This document shows, one piece after another, positions 1 through 23,755 of a stretch of 64,000 nucleotides of DNA. How positions within the stretch are numbered: the first letter of the stretch is position 1; every line of letters starts with the position of its first letter. The stretch covers positions 1,154,501 through 1,218,500 of the forward strand of contig NC_036455.1 in NCBI RefSeq assembly GCF_002775205.1. The letters run 5' to 3'. The position numbers and the translations under genes were made by a program. This stretch comes from Xiphophorus maculatus (Eukaryota; Chordata; Actinopteri; Cyprinodontiformes; Poeciliidae). The notes beneath the pieces were generated by a model. That model made no database searches. It was not told the DNA's origin and worked only from the letters and a program-made list of their open reading frames with translations.

Positions 1-564
1 TGGAGGGATTGTCACTTTCAAGCCATTTATACTGTTAGCCTAGGCTAGCCCCTTGTAATATGCAGGGATATTCCACCTACACTTGAACTGCAAAACATAT
101 TATTGAGATTTTAAATGATAGGCTAACATTGTAAGCTGTTCATAGGTTTTTACAAAAAAAAAAAAATCTTAAAAGTACCTCGGAGGTTTGTTTGGGAACA
201 TTAGTGAAAAAAACCCCAGAAAAAATACAAGTTAGGAATGTTAGGTTATGAAACAAAATTCCAACTTTTAAATATGCAATGTAGCAACTAAACTGACAGA
301 CTAGGCAAGAATAACATTATAGCATTGCTCAGAGGTTCCCCTACTAACAGGACAAATACTCTAAACATGCAATCAGAAAAAACTGGAAAGATTTAAATCA
401 AAGTCTGACCCTAAATTCATTTGTGAATTAAAGTTCACAGAGGCTCTCCAATACTCCTACAATGCACTTGTGCAAATTAGTAAAAGTCTTAAAAAAAAGT
501 TTATTCTTATAGAAGGTTGTAGTTGCTTAATCATTCCTTGTTGCTTCGTCTGTATTTCTCCAAG
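1..564 (+). other. mtdh intron, left edge of window
   Basis: AT-rich sequence ending in a splice acceptor at 563-564. No exon is visible. The large first mtdh exon, which should encode the membrane segment, must lie left of the window. Confidence 0.5.
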
Positions 565-3500
565 GTGCATGGGAGACTAAAGTCAGCAATCGAGAGAAGC
601 GGCAGCAGCGAAGGAAGGACAAAGGTTCAGAGGATTCTGGGAGCCCGGGAGGCGACAAAGCTTCCAAGGCCCACGTCGAAACACCTGCAGCCTCAGCAAC
701 GTACAAAAAGAAGAGAGGAAACAACGGTAATCATCCTCTGAAGACTAAATTCATTGTTCTCATTGGTTTCAATAAGAGAATTTGATGCCACACCCAAGTT
801 TAAAGTGGTTGTTTATACTCGCTAACACAAGCTTTATATACTGAGTATGATGTCGCAAAGTTGATATTGACACATTATTTGCTCTATATGTGATGCAGAG
901 AACCAGCATTGGAGACCGAACACAAAGGGAGACGGAGCCAGTGGGAAAGGCAACACTGAAACATTGAACTGTAAGTATGTTCTGTACTTTTCTTAATAAG
1001 TTTTGACCTGTTACATCTTAATGTCGTGGGAGATAAACTTAAGAGGAAACAAATAAACATTTAAACTTGAAATTCTTTTGTTTCATTTTGAGTTTTGCAA
1101 CAATTCAAACAGCATGAAGCACCAGTTTAACAGCATATTTATCTAACATAACGATGCTTTGAATGCCACCCAGGATGTCTAGCAGCAGTATCGCAAGTCA
1201 TGCATTTCCCTTTTTTGCTACTTCTTTTTGTAGCTTCCTCTGCATGGAGAGCAGAGCCTACAGTCAATGGTGAAGGCTGGTCTGATGTTCCATTGAAGGC
1301 CACTGGTCAAGCTGGTTCTGTGGAAAGAAAGAAGTGGAGCTGCATGCCTCCATCTGCACAGTACAGGTCCCAGTCTGACCCCCGACCCTGGGCTCAGGAG
1401 TCTCAAGGTACCACTGCTATTCCCGTGTACTTTCACATATGGAATCAAGAGTTTATGAGATGGATTAGCAAAATAGTGCGTAATTCAGTTCAATTCAAAA
1501 GTACTTTATTAATACAAATGCAGAATAAACAGGAATAGGAAAAGTCACACATGATTCCAATATTTTTTTACAAACTGAAAAGTGTGGCATGTGTTTTTTC
1601 TTAAAGCCGCTTAGACTCTGCCCATCCTTATGGCTCAGTATCAGTCAGATTAAATGATTGAGTTAATTTTTGAACAAGCGTGTTCAAGTTTTGGTGCAAT
1701 TGTCAGTAAGATTTAGGTCTGGACTTTGACTGCACTGTGTAGCTGGCAACCTGTAGCTCAGGTTGCCATGTTTAGAGTCGTCATCCTGCTGAAAGTTGAA
1801 CCTCTCCCTCAGTCTGAAGTCTTGAAGCCGTTTACAGTTTTTTTTCTTGCCTGTCGAAGAAAAGCATATCCACAGCATGATGCTGCCGCCATCGTTTTAC
1901 ACCGAGGATGGTGTGTTCAACATGATGCGATAGTTTGTCCACCGCAGCATATAGGCAAAAAATATTCAGTTTGTGTCTTAGCTTACCAAAGCACGAACTG
2001 CAAACGGGATTTCTTAGAACGCTGAAGGCATTTCATTGCACTGGATTTTATTTAGGGGTGTTATAGTAAGGGGTGCTGAATAACCATTCAGATTGTGGCT
2101 TTGTGACTTATTAAATCTCTTCTAACTCTAATAGGATGATGATAATTGACAAAGCATAGCATCCGTATCAACTTTGGAGGAGGTTGTTTTTTTTAAGAAT
2201 CAGTTAAAAATACAAGTGATAACTTAGCAGACTGTTGTTCTGTTATTGACTAATATAAATCATAGTAGCATTCCAACCATATCTCTGTCTCCATGTGTTG
2301 TCAACAGCCGCCTGGAGCAGCATGGACTTGAAGATGAAGACAATGCCCTTTTCTGTGCTGCAGCTGAACTCTGCAGGTTGGTGCTAAATGATCACATCTA
2401 CTTCCTGCTTGTTCTGTCCAGGAAATAAAAAAAAGAGTTTCATAATGAGCCAGAATAGATTTTATAGCCTTACAAAATGAATAGTAATAAACCTCTTTCT
2501 CTCTTAGATCCATTATCAAATTCAGCTAAGATGCAGTGGGCCAACCAAACCATTGTTGACGATCAGTGGTCAGGAGTCAGTGAGTAGCCACTATTTCTTC
2601 CTACAGGGCACAGCCATATAAGTGACTGCAGCTTGTTTATAAAGGATCTGTTTGTTCTTCTTTCTGATGTCTAACCTGCAGCTGTCTGCTACATGTTTTC
2701 CAGAGGGGATGGCAGCAGATTCCTCCTCTGATTGGAATGCCCCAGCGGAGCACTGGGGAAACTACGAAGAGCCTCCTATACCTGTGGTGGCAGCAGTAGC
2801 AGCAGCAGCAACCCTGCAGAAGGATCAAACCAAGGTTTTATACTTTAATACACTCCAGTTACTGTTGTTCATACTATATATGAACACTCACAAGTTGTAG
2901 CTCTGCGCATATCTCAGTTTTGGGTTCATGGTTAGGTACTAGTTTGGTTAACCAGCAGAAAGGAACTGGTGCTGAATGCTTTGTTTGTTTCCTGTTCTTT
3001 TAAATAGACACTCTTGCATGGACGAACATAGAATAATAAAGAAATCATCCATGCAAATGAGGGGCTCTGAGGTTCCAGGCCGCAGTTGAGATGTTTGTAA
3101 ATTTACTTCAAAATTAAAAATATTTTTAAACTATTTCATTTTGTGTTAAACAGCGCCCCCTACTGGCCATGTGTGAAACAGACCGTTTGATTGAGGCTAA
3201 AAATAAGATGAATCACTTTTGTTTATGAAAATATTTCAGAATTAAATAAGAGTGTTTTCTTGGTCTGCAAAGGAGAAGTAAATAACTTGATGAAAATTGG
3301 GGTAAAAGCTAAATGCATTCCTTTTGAGGCATTCGGTAATTGTTTTTGCCTATTATATTTAACAGCTGTGTCATAGAATATCATTAAAAAGTTAATTTAT
3401 TTCAGTAACTCAGTTCAACGGATTATAGACATGGATTTCACATGGTGGCTTATTTAATTATTGCACTTTTTTCCTTCATCAAAGCTTACTCCTAATATTT

Positions 3501-4083
3501 ATCCATGATTCCATGTCAAAACCCTTGTTTTGATATTTTTTTATGTAGAATTCAAGATTTAAAAAAAAATAAATACATTTATGGCAGGTATCAGAAGATG
3601 AGAAGGACACTGACGATCCCTCAGGTGGAGCAGCCAAGTCTAAGAAGAAGAAGAAAAAGAAGAAGCAAGCAGAAGAGGATCCTGCAGCTGATGTTCAAGT
3701 AGGAAATGCAACACAAATACTTTTTTTTAAATTAAAATATTTAAATCAGATTAATTTGTAAAAGTACTTGTTTTCTTGTAACTTTTCTTGGAATTGTTTG
3801 ATTATAGACTCCAAGTGCAGCTTCTATACTCAGCGCAGCAACCAAAGTCCCACAGCTTCCTGCGCTGCCGCTAAATTCACAGAATACCAGCATATCATCC
3901 TCTCAGAGTGAGTTCAGGCTCCGTTAATCACAACGTAGTAACAATTTTCTCTTTTTTCCATACATGCTAAAAATATTTACTCTAAACTGACCTCTGCTGT
4001 TTTGCCTTCTGACAGAGAAGTCTGAGCAAACCGTCGAACCTCAGAAGCCCTCCCAGAAGAAAAAGGTCAGAAGGGAAACTTGA
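565..4083 (+). CDS. mtdh: Metadherin (LYRIC/AEG-1), 3' coding exons, 5'-partial
   Basis: Scaffold protein of ER, junctions and nucleus that binds SND1 and supports NF-kB signalling and tumour growth (family knowledge). Nine coding exons with consistent phase: 565-726, 899-970, 1234-1407, 2308-2376, 2508-2579, 2704-2834, 3588-3698, 3808-3907, 4016-4083. Recognisable blocks in order are GAWETKVSNREKRQQRRKDK (first exon), TVNGEGWSD (third), VDDQWSG (fifth), the SND1-binding block DWNAPAEHWGNY (sixth), a lysine run KKKKKKKK (seventh) and the C-terminal KKKVRRET then TGA. Human has DWNAPAEEWGNW; both tryptophans needed for SND1 binding are kept, while the final W is Y here. The 2308-2376 exon is the least conserved but keeps frame on both sides, and its end plus the next exon reads NSADPLSNS against remembered human GSTAEPVSQS. 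The donor of exon 6 (gttttat) is weak. The N-terminal exon lies outside the window. Confidence 0.93.
1500..2030 (-). mobile_element. Tc1-like DNA transposon relic
   Basis: Lies in an mtdh intron. Read on the minus strand it carries degraded transposase blocks: MLWICFSSTG (from GGGSIMLWGCFSS), FQQDDDSKH (catalytic DNDPKH block) and SPDLNLTDN (from SPDLNPIEN). The part left of about 1700 matches the usual 3' untranslated tail of the same fish family (gccacacttttcag on the minus strand). The reading frame is broken. No intact terminal repeats or target duplication were identified. Confidence 0.8.
2835..3587 (+). other. mtdh intron with CTCF-like motif
   Basis: Intron between the SND1-motif exon and the polylysine exon. 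Apart from a CTCF-like core at 3151-3167 nothing is recognised. Confidence 0.6.
3151..3167 (-). promoter_or_regulatory. CTCF-like motif
   Basis: Minus-strand reading CCAGTAGGGGGCGCTG fits the CTCF core CCASYAGRKGGCR without mismatch. It lies in an mtdh intron. Occupancy is unknown; motif call only. Confidence 0.45.
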
Positions 4084-7060
4084 AGGAACAACACAAGTCT
4101 ATTCAAATGTTATGCAAATGATTAAGAGTGTCTCATGCAATAATTACCAGGTACAGTTTCTGTCTTAGATGTGTAACTTTTTAATAGCGACAAGAGGACA
4201 GCGAGCAGCAGATCTAACATGCTGTATAGGAGTGAAATGTGGTCCTATGGACTGTTAATTGTAACTAATTTTGCACTATTTGCTAAACTGCAACCAGAGG
4301 CAGAGTTTCAGGTGGGATTTCAGTAATGCTACATGGTTAATAGTTTTGCAAATATATTTCCATCCTTTTTTTTTTGTCCAGCAGGAGTGTGTGTAATTGT
4401 TAACCCAAAAACTACAAACGCGGGTTTTAATTCTTTTTTATTTTTTTTTTGTCTTGCAAAGTCTGAGTTAGGCTGGCCGCCCTAAATGATGCACTTTGTT
4501 TTTGTTGCTCTTCCACTCCCTCTTTGTGATTTACTGAAATGCTTTATGCTGAAGGTAGAAGGCTCTGTTTAGATTTTGGTTGAATCTAACAAAGCAGAGC
4601 CCAGATGTTCGCTAACGGACTCAAGAGTTTCGTTACATGTTCATAGATTATCTGTTTCGCACAAATTTTTCTTGTTAGTTAAAGAAAATATTCTCAGTTC
4701 TTAAACAGAAAGTAATAGGACATATTCAACACCATTTCATTGTAATATTGCAGTTCCATTCAGAAGTTTACATACATTCATTATGGACATAAATGACCTA
4801 TTCATGTACCTTTAATAATTGATTTGAACTGTTCTTGTCTACAAAGTCCAGCCTGTACACAAGGTTTAGTGTACAGGTTTGAATTTAGGAGGATTTTTCC
4901 AAAATGATACAAGCAAACTCAAATATTTATGTTCTCCCCTTTTTAATATGTTTATATGTTTAATATGTTTTAGTATCAGTCAACCCGTTTAATAATTCTG
5001 ACTGGATATATCACCACTCTTCCTAAGAGGAATGGCAGGTTTCTTTTTATGTTGTTGGTTTCCTGATAACAGATCAGCATAGTCCATCAATTTGTAATGA
5101 GGTTGAAATGGGGGCCAATTTCAGAAGTTTGTTGCAGACAGCTTAATCCATTTATTTTTATTTTTATGAGCAGTCTAACATCCAGCCAGAAATATGCCAG
5201 AAGCTGTGGTTCCTCTGCAACTTGCTAGGGGATTTTAAACAAATATTGGTGGGGTGACATATGTAAAATATATATGTGAGCAAGTATGTATAGTTTTGAC
5301 CCTATGGTAAATTCAACCATAAGCTTCTAAGTCTTGTTTTTAAATTGAATCAAAGCTGCCTGTTGTATAGATACATGGTGCTGTTTCTATTGCGTCTATA
5401 AAATCCCAACGTTATCCTAACATTTACGCCCATAATGACCGAATGTAGGCATCAGACTGGAAATGGAGACACATTTTTAGGTAATCTTTGAACTAGAGAA
5501 TACCTGTGGGAAAACTTCTTGATTCTATGTTCTACACCATCTTGGTTTGCTTTTTTTTGCTTTGCTAGAAAGGGCAGAACATTTCGATGAACTCTTTAAT
5601 ATTTCATGCTTCCATGTTTGATATAGACTGCTTCACTCTTACTCTAAATCAAGCGTGTCATTTTTCCTCGCACCGTTTAATTGCAGCTAAATGTTGTAAG
5701 TTAAAGCATTCCAACCTGACTACTTTAGACAGTAAGGGTAATTAGTAAAAGAAAAAAAGCACTTACAATGTATGATCTTCTATAAATGTAGATTTCATCC
5801 ATTCCTTTATGACATTCCTCGACATTCTTCATGTTCAAACCATCCATCTTGCGGATTTTCAGATGAATATGGTCTTGATATATCAGTACTTCTGAAATTT
5901 CTGAACTTCAGAAAGTTCAGGGTTATTTCCACCTAGCAGTACTTGTTCAATAACTATCTTTGGCTTTAGCTGCATTTACAAAATATTGAAATTTCAATTG
6001 AAGTTTGCTGCATGTCGACAAATTAAATTTCCTTGAGATTGCAGTGACTGGTAGAAGCCACCAGGAGGCACTGTAACTGAGGCTCGAGGTTGATGGAGTC
6101 AAGGCGATGAAACGGTAACGTCAGTAAATGCTGTCTTTCTATTTTTTATGAAAGTTGTCATTATGATTAAGTCTGTCCTTTTCTAAGTAGCTTGTATGCT
6201 TTTTTTTTAAATGCGTTCTTCTGCTCTCTAAATGACTTTTTACAAGGATTTCTTCCATTTGTTTCCTAGAAAAAGCCACGCCATATGTATAGATTGTAAG
6301 GGCTTTTTTCTAGTTTGTGATTGCACTGTGCAGAAACCTGTATAGTTTCTTTTTTATTGCGAATTAATTGTTTTTAAACGGTTTTTCCAAATGTGAAACT
6401 TTTTTTTTTTTCCAAAGAATGAAGGAGAATTTTTTTTTTATTAAAAAAAAAAACGAATGAAAAAGAGCTTTGCAAAAATGTGACATGGAGCAGTTTGAAC
6501 TCTTCATTCAAGTTGTTTGAGCGTATACATTTAAAAGAAATTAATTTCTACTGCCTTAATCTGCCGTATAGAAAGTTTCTTGGAATCCTTTAGCTTCCAT
6601 CCTTTTGCAAGTTTTTATCTTTTTTCTTTTTTTTTTTTTTGCATGACTTTGGTAATAGTATTTGTGGGAAACAAAAGAGACAAAAGACCAGTCTTCTTTT
6701 ACTTTAACTATTTTGTTCTAGAATACCTCTTGTTATAAATACCATAACAGCTTTATGTTAGAAGAAAACTTGCAAACTTCCTACTTTTTATGGGCATCCA
6801 TTTTTTCTCTCTCTTGACTCTTGAATTACTCTTGAAATATTAAAATGTTAATTGACTGGTGTTGATTAATGTTTGTAGGTCTGAAATGATGCTACACTGT
6901 GGATTCAGGTGCCCATTTTGTTCCCTTTTTACCAATGAGTAAAATTATTGCTTGTATTTATACAGTTGTGTCTAGAAAATCTCGGATGATTTTGTTAAGG
7001 ACATCATAATGATCTTTCTATGTATGTTCTGGAAAGAATTAAATGGGAAATGCTTCATAT
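4084..7060 (+). other. mtdh: mtdh 3' untranslated region (approximate end)
   Basis: About 3 kb of U-rich sequence follows the stop with no coding potential or splice-linked exon, in keeping with the long mtdh 3' UTR of other vertebrates. No AATAAA was found; ATTAAA variants occur at 6838-6843 and 7038-7043 and either may set the end. A Sleeping-Beauty-like MITE is embedded at about 4751-5305. The distal end is inferred. Confidence 0.5.
4751..5305. mobile_element. Sleeping Beauty/Tc1-type MITE, degenerate
   Basis: Left end reads ttcagaagtttacatacatt. The right end (about 5285-5303), reverse complemented, reads agggtcaaaactatacatac. About 15 of 20 positions agree, and both resemble the salmonid/SB terminal core GAAGTTTACATAC. 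Interior of about 550 bp has no transposase. It sits inside the presumed mtdh 3' UTR. Confidence 0.5.
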
Positions 7061-8639
7061 CATTTTGTGGATTTTATTGTGCCTGATTTTGACATGTGAT
7101 ACAGCACCCTCCTCATTTCTTGGCACCCCTGGTATGGCAAGGCAGGTTCAGTTGTTCAGAAGACTATTTGAAAGTGGTTTATATTAAAACCTAAGTGTAC
7201 AAAAAGAACATCAATAGCAAGAAATATATTAGTGTCACACTTATTTGGTGACTAAGGGAATGTGGTTATGTGTATAAACATATGTATCATCAGCATACAT
7301 GTCAAGGTAGGAAGACATTATATAAATATTAGATAAGATTGACACGAGAATGGATTCTTGTGGCCTACAAGAGAATCTCACCTACGTTTCCATTCTATCA
7401 GTATGTTATGATCAACTGTGTGAAGCTCAATGTGAGTCTTTGATGTGCAAATGAGTCGGAATAAATTAATTTTCCATTGCTGTACCATAATCTCACTCCC
7501 CCCCAAAATTTGACAAATCCAACAGGAGGGAAGCCTGTGTTTAGAATTTTCTTTCTGAATTTTTATTTCAAATTATGCCACTTTCATAAACATATTTATT
7601 TTAAGGCTTTTCACAACATAAATCTATTATAAAATAAGCTAAAACTGACGACATGTTTTGGTGCAAATCTACATGTATGTCAGCAGCCATGCTCTTCCCC
7701 TCCCGAGACCGAACTGCTGCCTCAGTCAATGTGTTGAGGCAGTCGCGTGGCATGTTACTCGCACAACCTGACCCCTTTACTGCATCTCTCTCTCTCTCTG
7801 TCTCTCTCTCTCACCGACTCTCTCACTCTTATCTCTTAGTTCATTTAGGATTTAGCAGCTTTTAATCTCTTACAATCTCCAACATCTCTATGTGCATTCA
7901 GCTGCACCACAGTGGATCATCACAGCATATGCTAACAGTGAGAGGTCACGCTGTAATGGCTGACTGCTCAAAAACGGACTCCTCCTGTTGCTTTTGTAAA
8001 AATGGAGTTCCACTCTCATGATGCCTGAAACTCAGACGTCTCGCCGATTGAAAGCAACAGATGTTATGAACTGAATTTAAAAAATCTAGATATGAACTAG
8101 ATTTAAAGTACCTAGTAATATCTGTGTTTTTCGCAATTTCTGATAACTGAGAGAAATAATTTCAAGAGTTTGGACTGCAACGTTGGAGCCCCCTCTCTGC
8201 TATGTAGCGGTTCAAAACATGAAAACAGAAAATTGGACCTGAACTTAGACATGTTTGAATTGTGCTTGAGCATTTAATGAGGAAGCTATGTCATTTCAGA
8301 AGAGGAAAATCCCCAATCTGAGTATGACGCAGTTCACCTAACAGAGCTTAGCCCTGTGTTTACTGGTGGCCCAGCTGTCCGGCTTGGTTTAGGCCATCTG
8401 CACAGACTGACATGAAATGAAGTCCAATCCCTCACTTCAGATGTTCCGAAAATTAAAATATCTTTGAGAGACTGTTTGGAAGTGATTTAGGGGCAAAGTA
8501 AATGAAGAAAAGTGATAACTCTTTTCTAGCTTTTTCTTCTGTAGACTGGGAGTTTTATGAAAAAGAATGTGCTCCCATGCAAATTACATATGCTTTTTTT
8601 CTTACACTTACATGTTTTGGATCATTAAACACATTTTAA
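7061..8639. other. Intergenic, mtdh to laptm4b, left part
   Basis: AT-rich with a CT-rich tract around 7780-7830. A phrase near 7340-7385 resembles dispersed fish repeats, but no family could be fixed. No gene is seen. Confidence 0.45.
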
Positions 8640-9560
8640 AATCAGATAAATATATCCAAAGTAAATTGAAGATGCAATTTTCAAGTTATAATTTTATTAA
8701 GTAAGGGAACATTTTGATCCAAACCAACATGGTTCAATGGAAAAAGGTTACCATGTTGGTTAAATCATTAATTAGAGGTTACAAAACCATTATTTAGTTT
8801 ACTTTCACTACATAGGCTTGAAGACTGCCTTACTTGTAGAATCAAGTAGTGCCTGTCTGACAACAAGACTAGAAAATCTCAACAACCAACACTTACTATG
8901 ATTTAAAGGTATTCAGAAACAAAGGAAAGGGAAAAGAAGAAATTTGCAATACTTCATTCCAGTGAATCATCATGAGAGCTATTATACACAAATTGAGAAA
9001 AAATGAAACGGTGGTGAACCTTCCAAGGGGTTTCTGGTCTAGTTTATCAACGACTCAGATATTCATGATAGAATGGTGGAAACCAAAATAACTCAAAACC
9101 CATCTCTCATTTCCCAAAAACATATGAAGGAATGGATACCCAAAGGGAAATGTTCTGTGGATTGATGAGACAAAAACGGAACCTTTTAGAAGGCGTGTAC
9201 CATTGCTGGAGTAATACTAAGACATTTCAGAAAGAAAACCAAAAAACATCACACAGTGATGGACAACTAGCAGCAATTGGTGGGACCTTGAATTTTGTAC
9301 TGCATCAGATAATCCTGAATGTGTTCACGTCAGCTTGCACACTTAAACTAAAGAATACCTGGGACCTGGGATTATGCACCAGGACAATGATCTATTGCAC
9401 ATGAGCGTGTTCATCTTCATATACCTCAAACCAAACAAGATTACGTTTTTGGAGTGACCTAGTTTGGACTGATTTTAGAAATCATAATTTCATTACTGTT
9501 TTTTTATATTTACTCATGTTATCTTTGACTGTAAAAATTGTTTCGCGATGTGAAATAATT
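8640..9560 (+). mobile_element. Tc1-like transposase relic, second subfamily
   Basis: Within about 8880-9440 the plus strand has degraded transposase phrases: at about 9150-9175 a WIDETKTEL-like block (Tc1 WSDETK), and at 9350-9400 TWDLGL then an AGGACAATGATC stretch encoding the QDND catalytic block, with several frame breaks. Wording differs from the other Tc1 relics, so it is a separate subfamily. An 11-bp perfect inverted pair (8722-8732 and 8751-8761) may be part of its 5' end. Ends are not defined. Confidence 0.6.
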
Positions 9561-9739
9561 AAGTGAGCAAAAATATGTATATATGAAAACATTCTGAGGG
9601 GAAAATTATCTTTCCGTAGTATTGCGGAAGTAATCTAAGGACACAGAAGCTGGTCAAAGTTAATGGAAAGAGAAATTAGATAAATACAGGGAGTAAAGGG
9701 TGGAAGAAAAAGTAATATGCCAAAAAAAAAAAACAACAA

Positions 9740-9960
9740 CTTGAGAATGGGGTGGAGGTTCACCTTCCAGCTGATGGAAACCCCTAAACATGACATCAGA
9801 ACTGCAACAAAGTGGTTCAGATCAAATAATTCATTTTTTAAAAAATAACCCAAAGTCCAGATATACAATAAATTCAGTTGAGAATGTGTAGCAAGACTTG
9901 AAAATAGATGTTCACAGTTGCTGTCAAAGCAAACTGACCGAACTAGGGCTATTTTGCGAA
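9740..9960 (+). mobile_element. Tc1-like 3' transposase fragment
   Basis: A short stretch reading like the end of a Tc1 transposase gene: CCTAAACATGACATC for the DPKH region, CAAAGTCCAGATATAC for SPDLN, then GAGAATGTGTAGCAAGACTTG for ENLWQDL. Frame is broken and both ends are missing. Confidence 0.6.
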
Positions 9961-10094
9961 CCCTCGCAATAACCGCCCCTCTAGAAAAAGCATTTTAAAA
10001 AATGTGTTTGTAAAATGACAAATATGAAACGTTCGATAAGCACGAACGCTTTTACAAGATTCTGTTTATGTTAAAAGGAGAATTGGCAAAAAAT

Positions 10095-10096
10095 AA

Positions 10097-10175
<79 letters not shown>
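10095..10175. repeat. (AT)n microsatellite
   Basis: About 80 bp of uninterrupted AT dinucleotides, roughly 220 bp left of the laptm4b CLEAR motif. Confidence 0.97.
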
Positions 10176-10176
<1 letters not shown>

Positions 10177-10238
10177 CGAGAAAGTTTAAAATTAATATAT
10201 TGGATTGTTATTTTTATTTCAAAACATTCTCCGTAGTC

Positions 10239-10240
<2 letters not shown>

Positions 10241-10284
<44 letters not shown>
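10241..10284. repeat. (ATC)n microsatellite
   Basis: About 14 copies of the trinucleotide ATC in the laptm4b upstream region, about 40 bp before the CLEAR motif. Confidence 0.97.
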
Positions 10285-10285
<1 letters not shown>

Positions 10286-10322
10286 TCTCTCATTTTGACC
10301 CTAAAAAAAAAAATCCTCCCTG

Positions 10323-10332
10323 GTCACGTGAC
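10323..10332. promoter_or_regulatory. CLEAR (TFEB/TFE3) E-box palindrome
   Basis: GTCACGTGAC is a perfect 10-bp CLEAR palindrome 236 bp upstream of the laptm4b start codon. It fits a lysosomal membrane gene under TFEB control. Binding is inferred. Confidence 0.7.
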
Positions 10333-10567
10333 GGTAGGATAAAGCAGATTAACGGTTCCCTCTCCCTCTGCCTCTCCGCCCGCACGACTCCACACTCTGT
10401 GGAAAAAAACAGTTCAAACGTCCACTGAATGCTGCGCCAACCGCTTCACCTGCTTCTGACACAGTAGCCTAGAGTATATTTAATATTTTTGTCGGGGGAG
10501 CAGCATTCATGAATTAACCACTAACCCCCCCTCCCCCCCAAAAAAAACCACATAGCGTTAGTGAAAG

Positions 10568-22088
<11,521 letters not shown>

Positions 22089-23755
22089 GAGATGACCTTG
22101 CTGCTGAATTAGACACCCAAACAAACACAACAGTAGGATCCCAACTCAGGCTGCAGTAACAAGTCAAGGCCATGTATTTTTTTCTAGATGCCAGTTTCAG
22201 CCTGGATTCCTGTGAAGTTTAGATTAGATGAAACTGACCTTGACGTTACTTTGCTACTTCCTCCTGCCCCCACCCCCAGTTTGTTGTGACGCATCGTCTC
22301 CTCCAAGGACAGCGCGACCGTTCCCACCAGCGCTCCCTGCAGGCAGCTGCTCTTCCCTGGAAGCATCTGAACTCTTGGCACTGCCAGAACGCTCTGACCC
22401 AACTTTATTTAAACTCCCCCTTTTTTTTCTCTCTATCTTTTTCTTCTCCCGCTTAAATTAAAAGCTGCACCCGTTTGGCCACCAACTGTTAAGCCCCGAT
22501 ACTGTGAATCAAACCCTGGTGTCTTTGAATAGAGACCTACTACGTGACAATGGATGAGAGACAAAGAAGGGTGTGAAAGAAAAACAAATGTTATCAGTAA
22601 AATAGCACTTTAAAAAAAAAAAAAAACAAGTAGTTTGCAAATTTTCTTCCAATGAATGTAATGTCAGGGTATTTTTGTATGACTTTTTGTATTGCGTTGG
22701 AAACCGATGGGGGGAAACATGAGAAGTGTCGCCTGTTCTAACTGGAATATTAACTTGTGTCACTCATCCTGTGGGAAGGTATGCAGAAAAAACAACACCT
22801 GGACCGAAAAAAAAGAACAAAAAACAACAAGAAAAAAATGTCTTCTGTGCGTTTACCCATCGACTACCAGTGGAACCCTCATCCAAGCCACTGGTTTCTG
22901 TCCCAGTATTCCAGTTTGCCTTCCGGTCTTTTCCTTGATCTAACATGGTGTAACGCCTGGATGCGAGAGCCGTTTACAGTCCGACCCCTTGCAGATCCAC
23001 AACCGAACAGGGAGCAAGACAGGAACTAAAGTGAGCACATGAGGTGAAACGTTGTCTTTCCATTGAAGCGTTGGGGATGATTCTGAATTAAAAGTCCTTA
23101 TTTTATCTTGTAAAATATCATATTTTTAAAAATGTTACATTTTGGAGATTTATTAGTTATAACCCAGTCATTAAAATGAGCAGAAATAAACATTTAAAAT
23201 CACCCAGAAGTTTGACTTTTTGAATCCAATTCCTGCGTTTTCACTTTTCGGTGATGTTCTGATGCGTTGACATGCACCTGTATCACACAGGCTACGCAAC
23301 TGTTCAGTCTCATTCTACTCCGTTTCATACTTGAATCCTGGTCTTATTAATCTCCTCCCGCCATCTTTAATCATGTTTCTAATCTTCCCCACGCCTCTGC
23401 TAATCCTACAGTAGTCAGACTGTAAACGCACTTTAAAGTCAGCTTCAGGCCGCTGGAAACTGATGTATGTGTTTTTGGCTCATCTTGACCTGACTGTGCT
23501 GTAGCTAAGCGTCTCCTGATGTGATCCGGTTTTCCAAACTGTACCAACTGACGGTTAGATGTGTCATAAATCCATGTTTGCGTCGTGTGAAAGTAGCAGA
23601 ACCGACAGACTTTCAGATGTACGTGAACCACTTTTGTCTCTGAGGCTAACGGATGGATGGATTTATCCTGTCAGGACTTCTGCCTCCCCTTTTGTTGGAT
23701 CTGCATGAGCTCATGTTTTCAATTATAAACAATAAAACTTTAAATTAACTCGTGT
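22089..23755 (+). other. laptm4b: laptm4b 3' untranslated region
   Basis: Follows the TGA at 22086-22088. Ends near AATAAA at 23731-23736; an earlier AATAAA lies near 23185. No splice-linked exon is seen. Confidence 0.65.

Noticed and set aside
6056-6075. CTCF-like ccaccaggaggcac
   Set aside because: Mismatch in the core G run and within a UTR; too weak to call.
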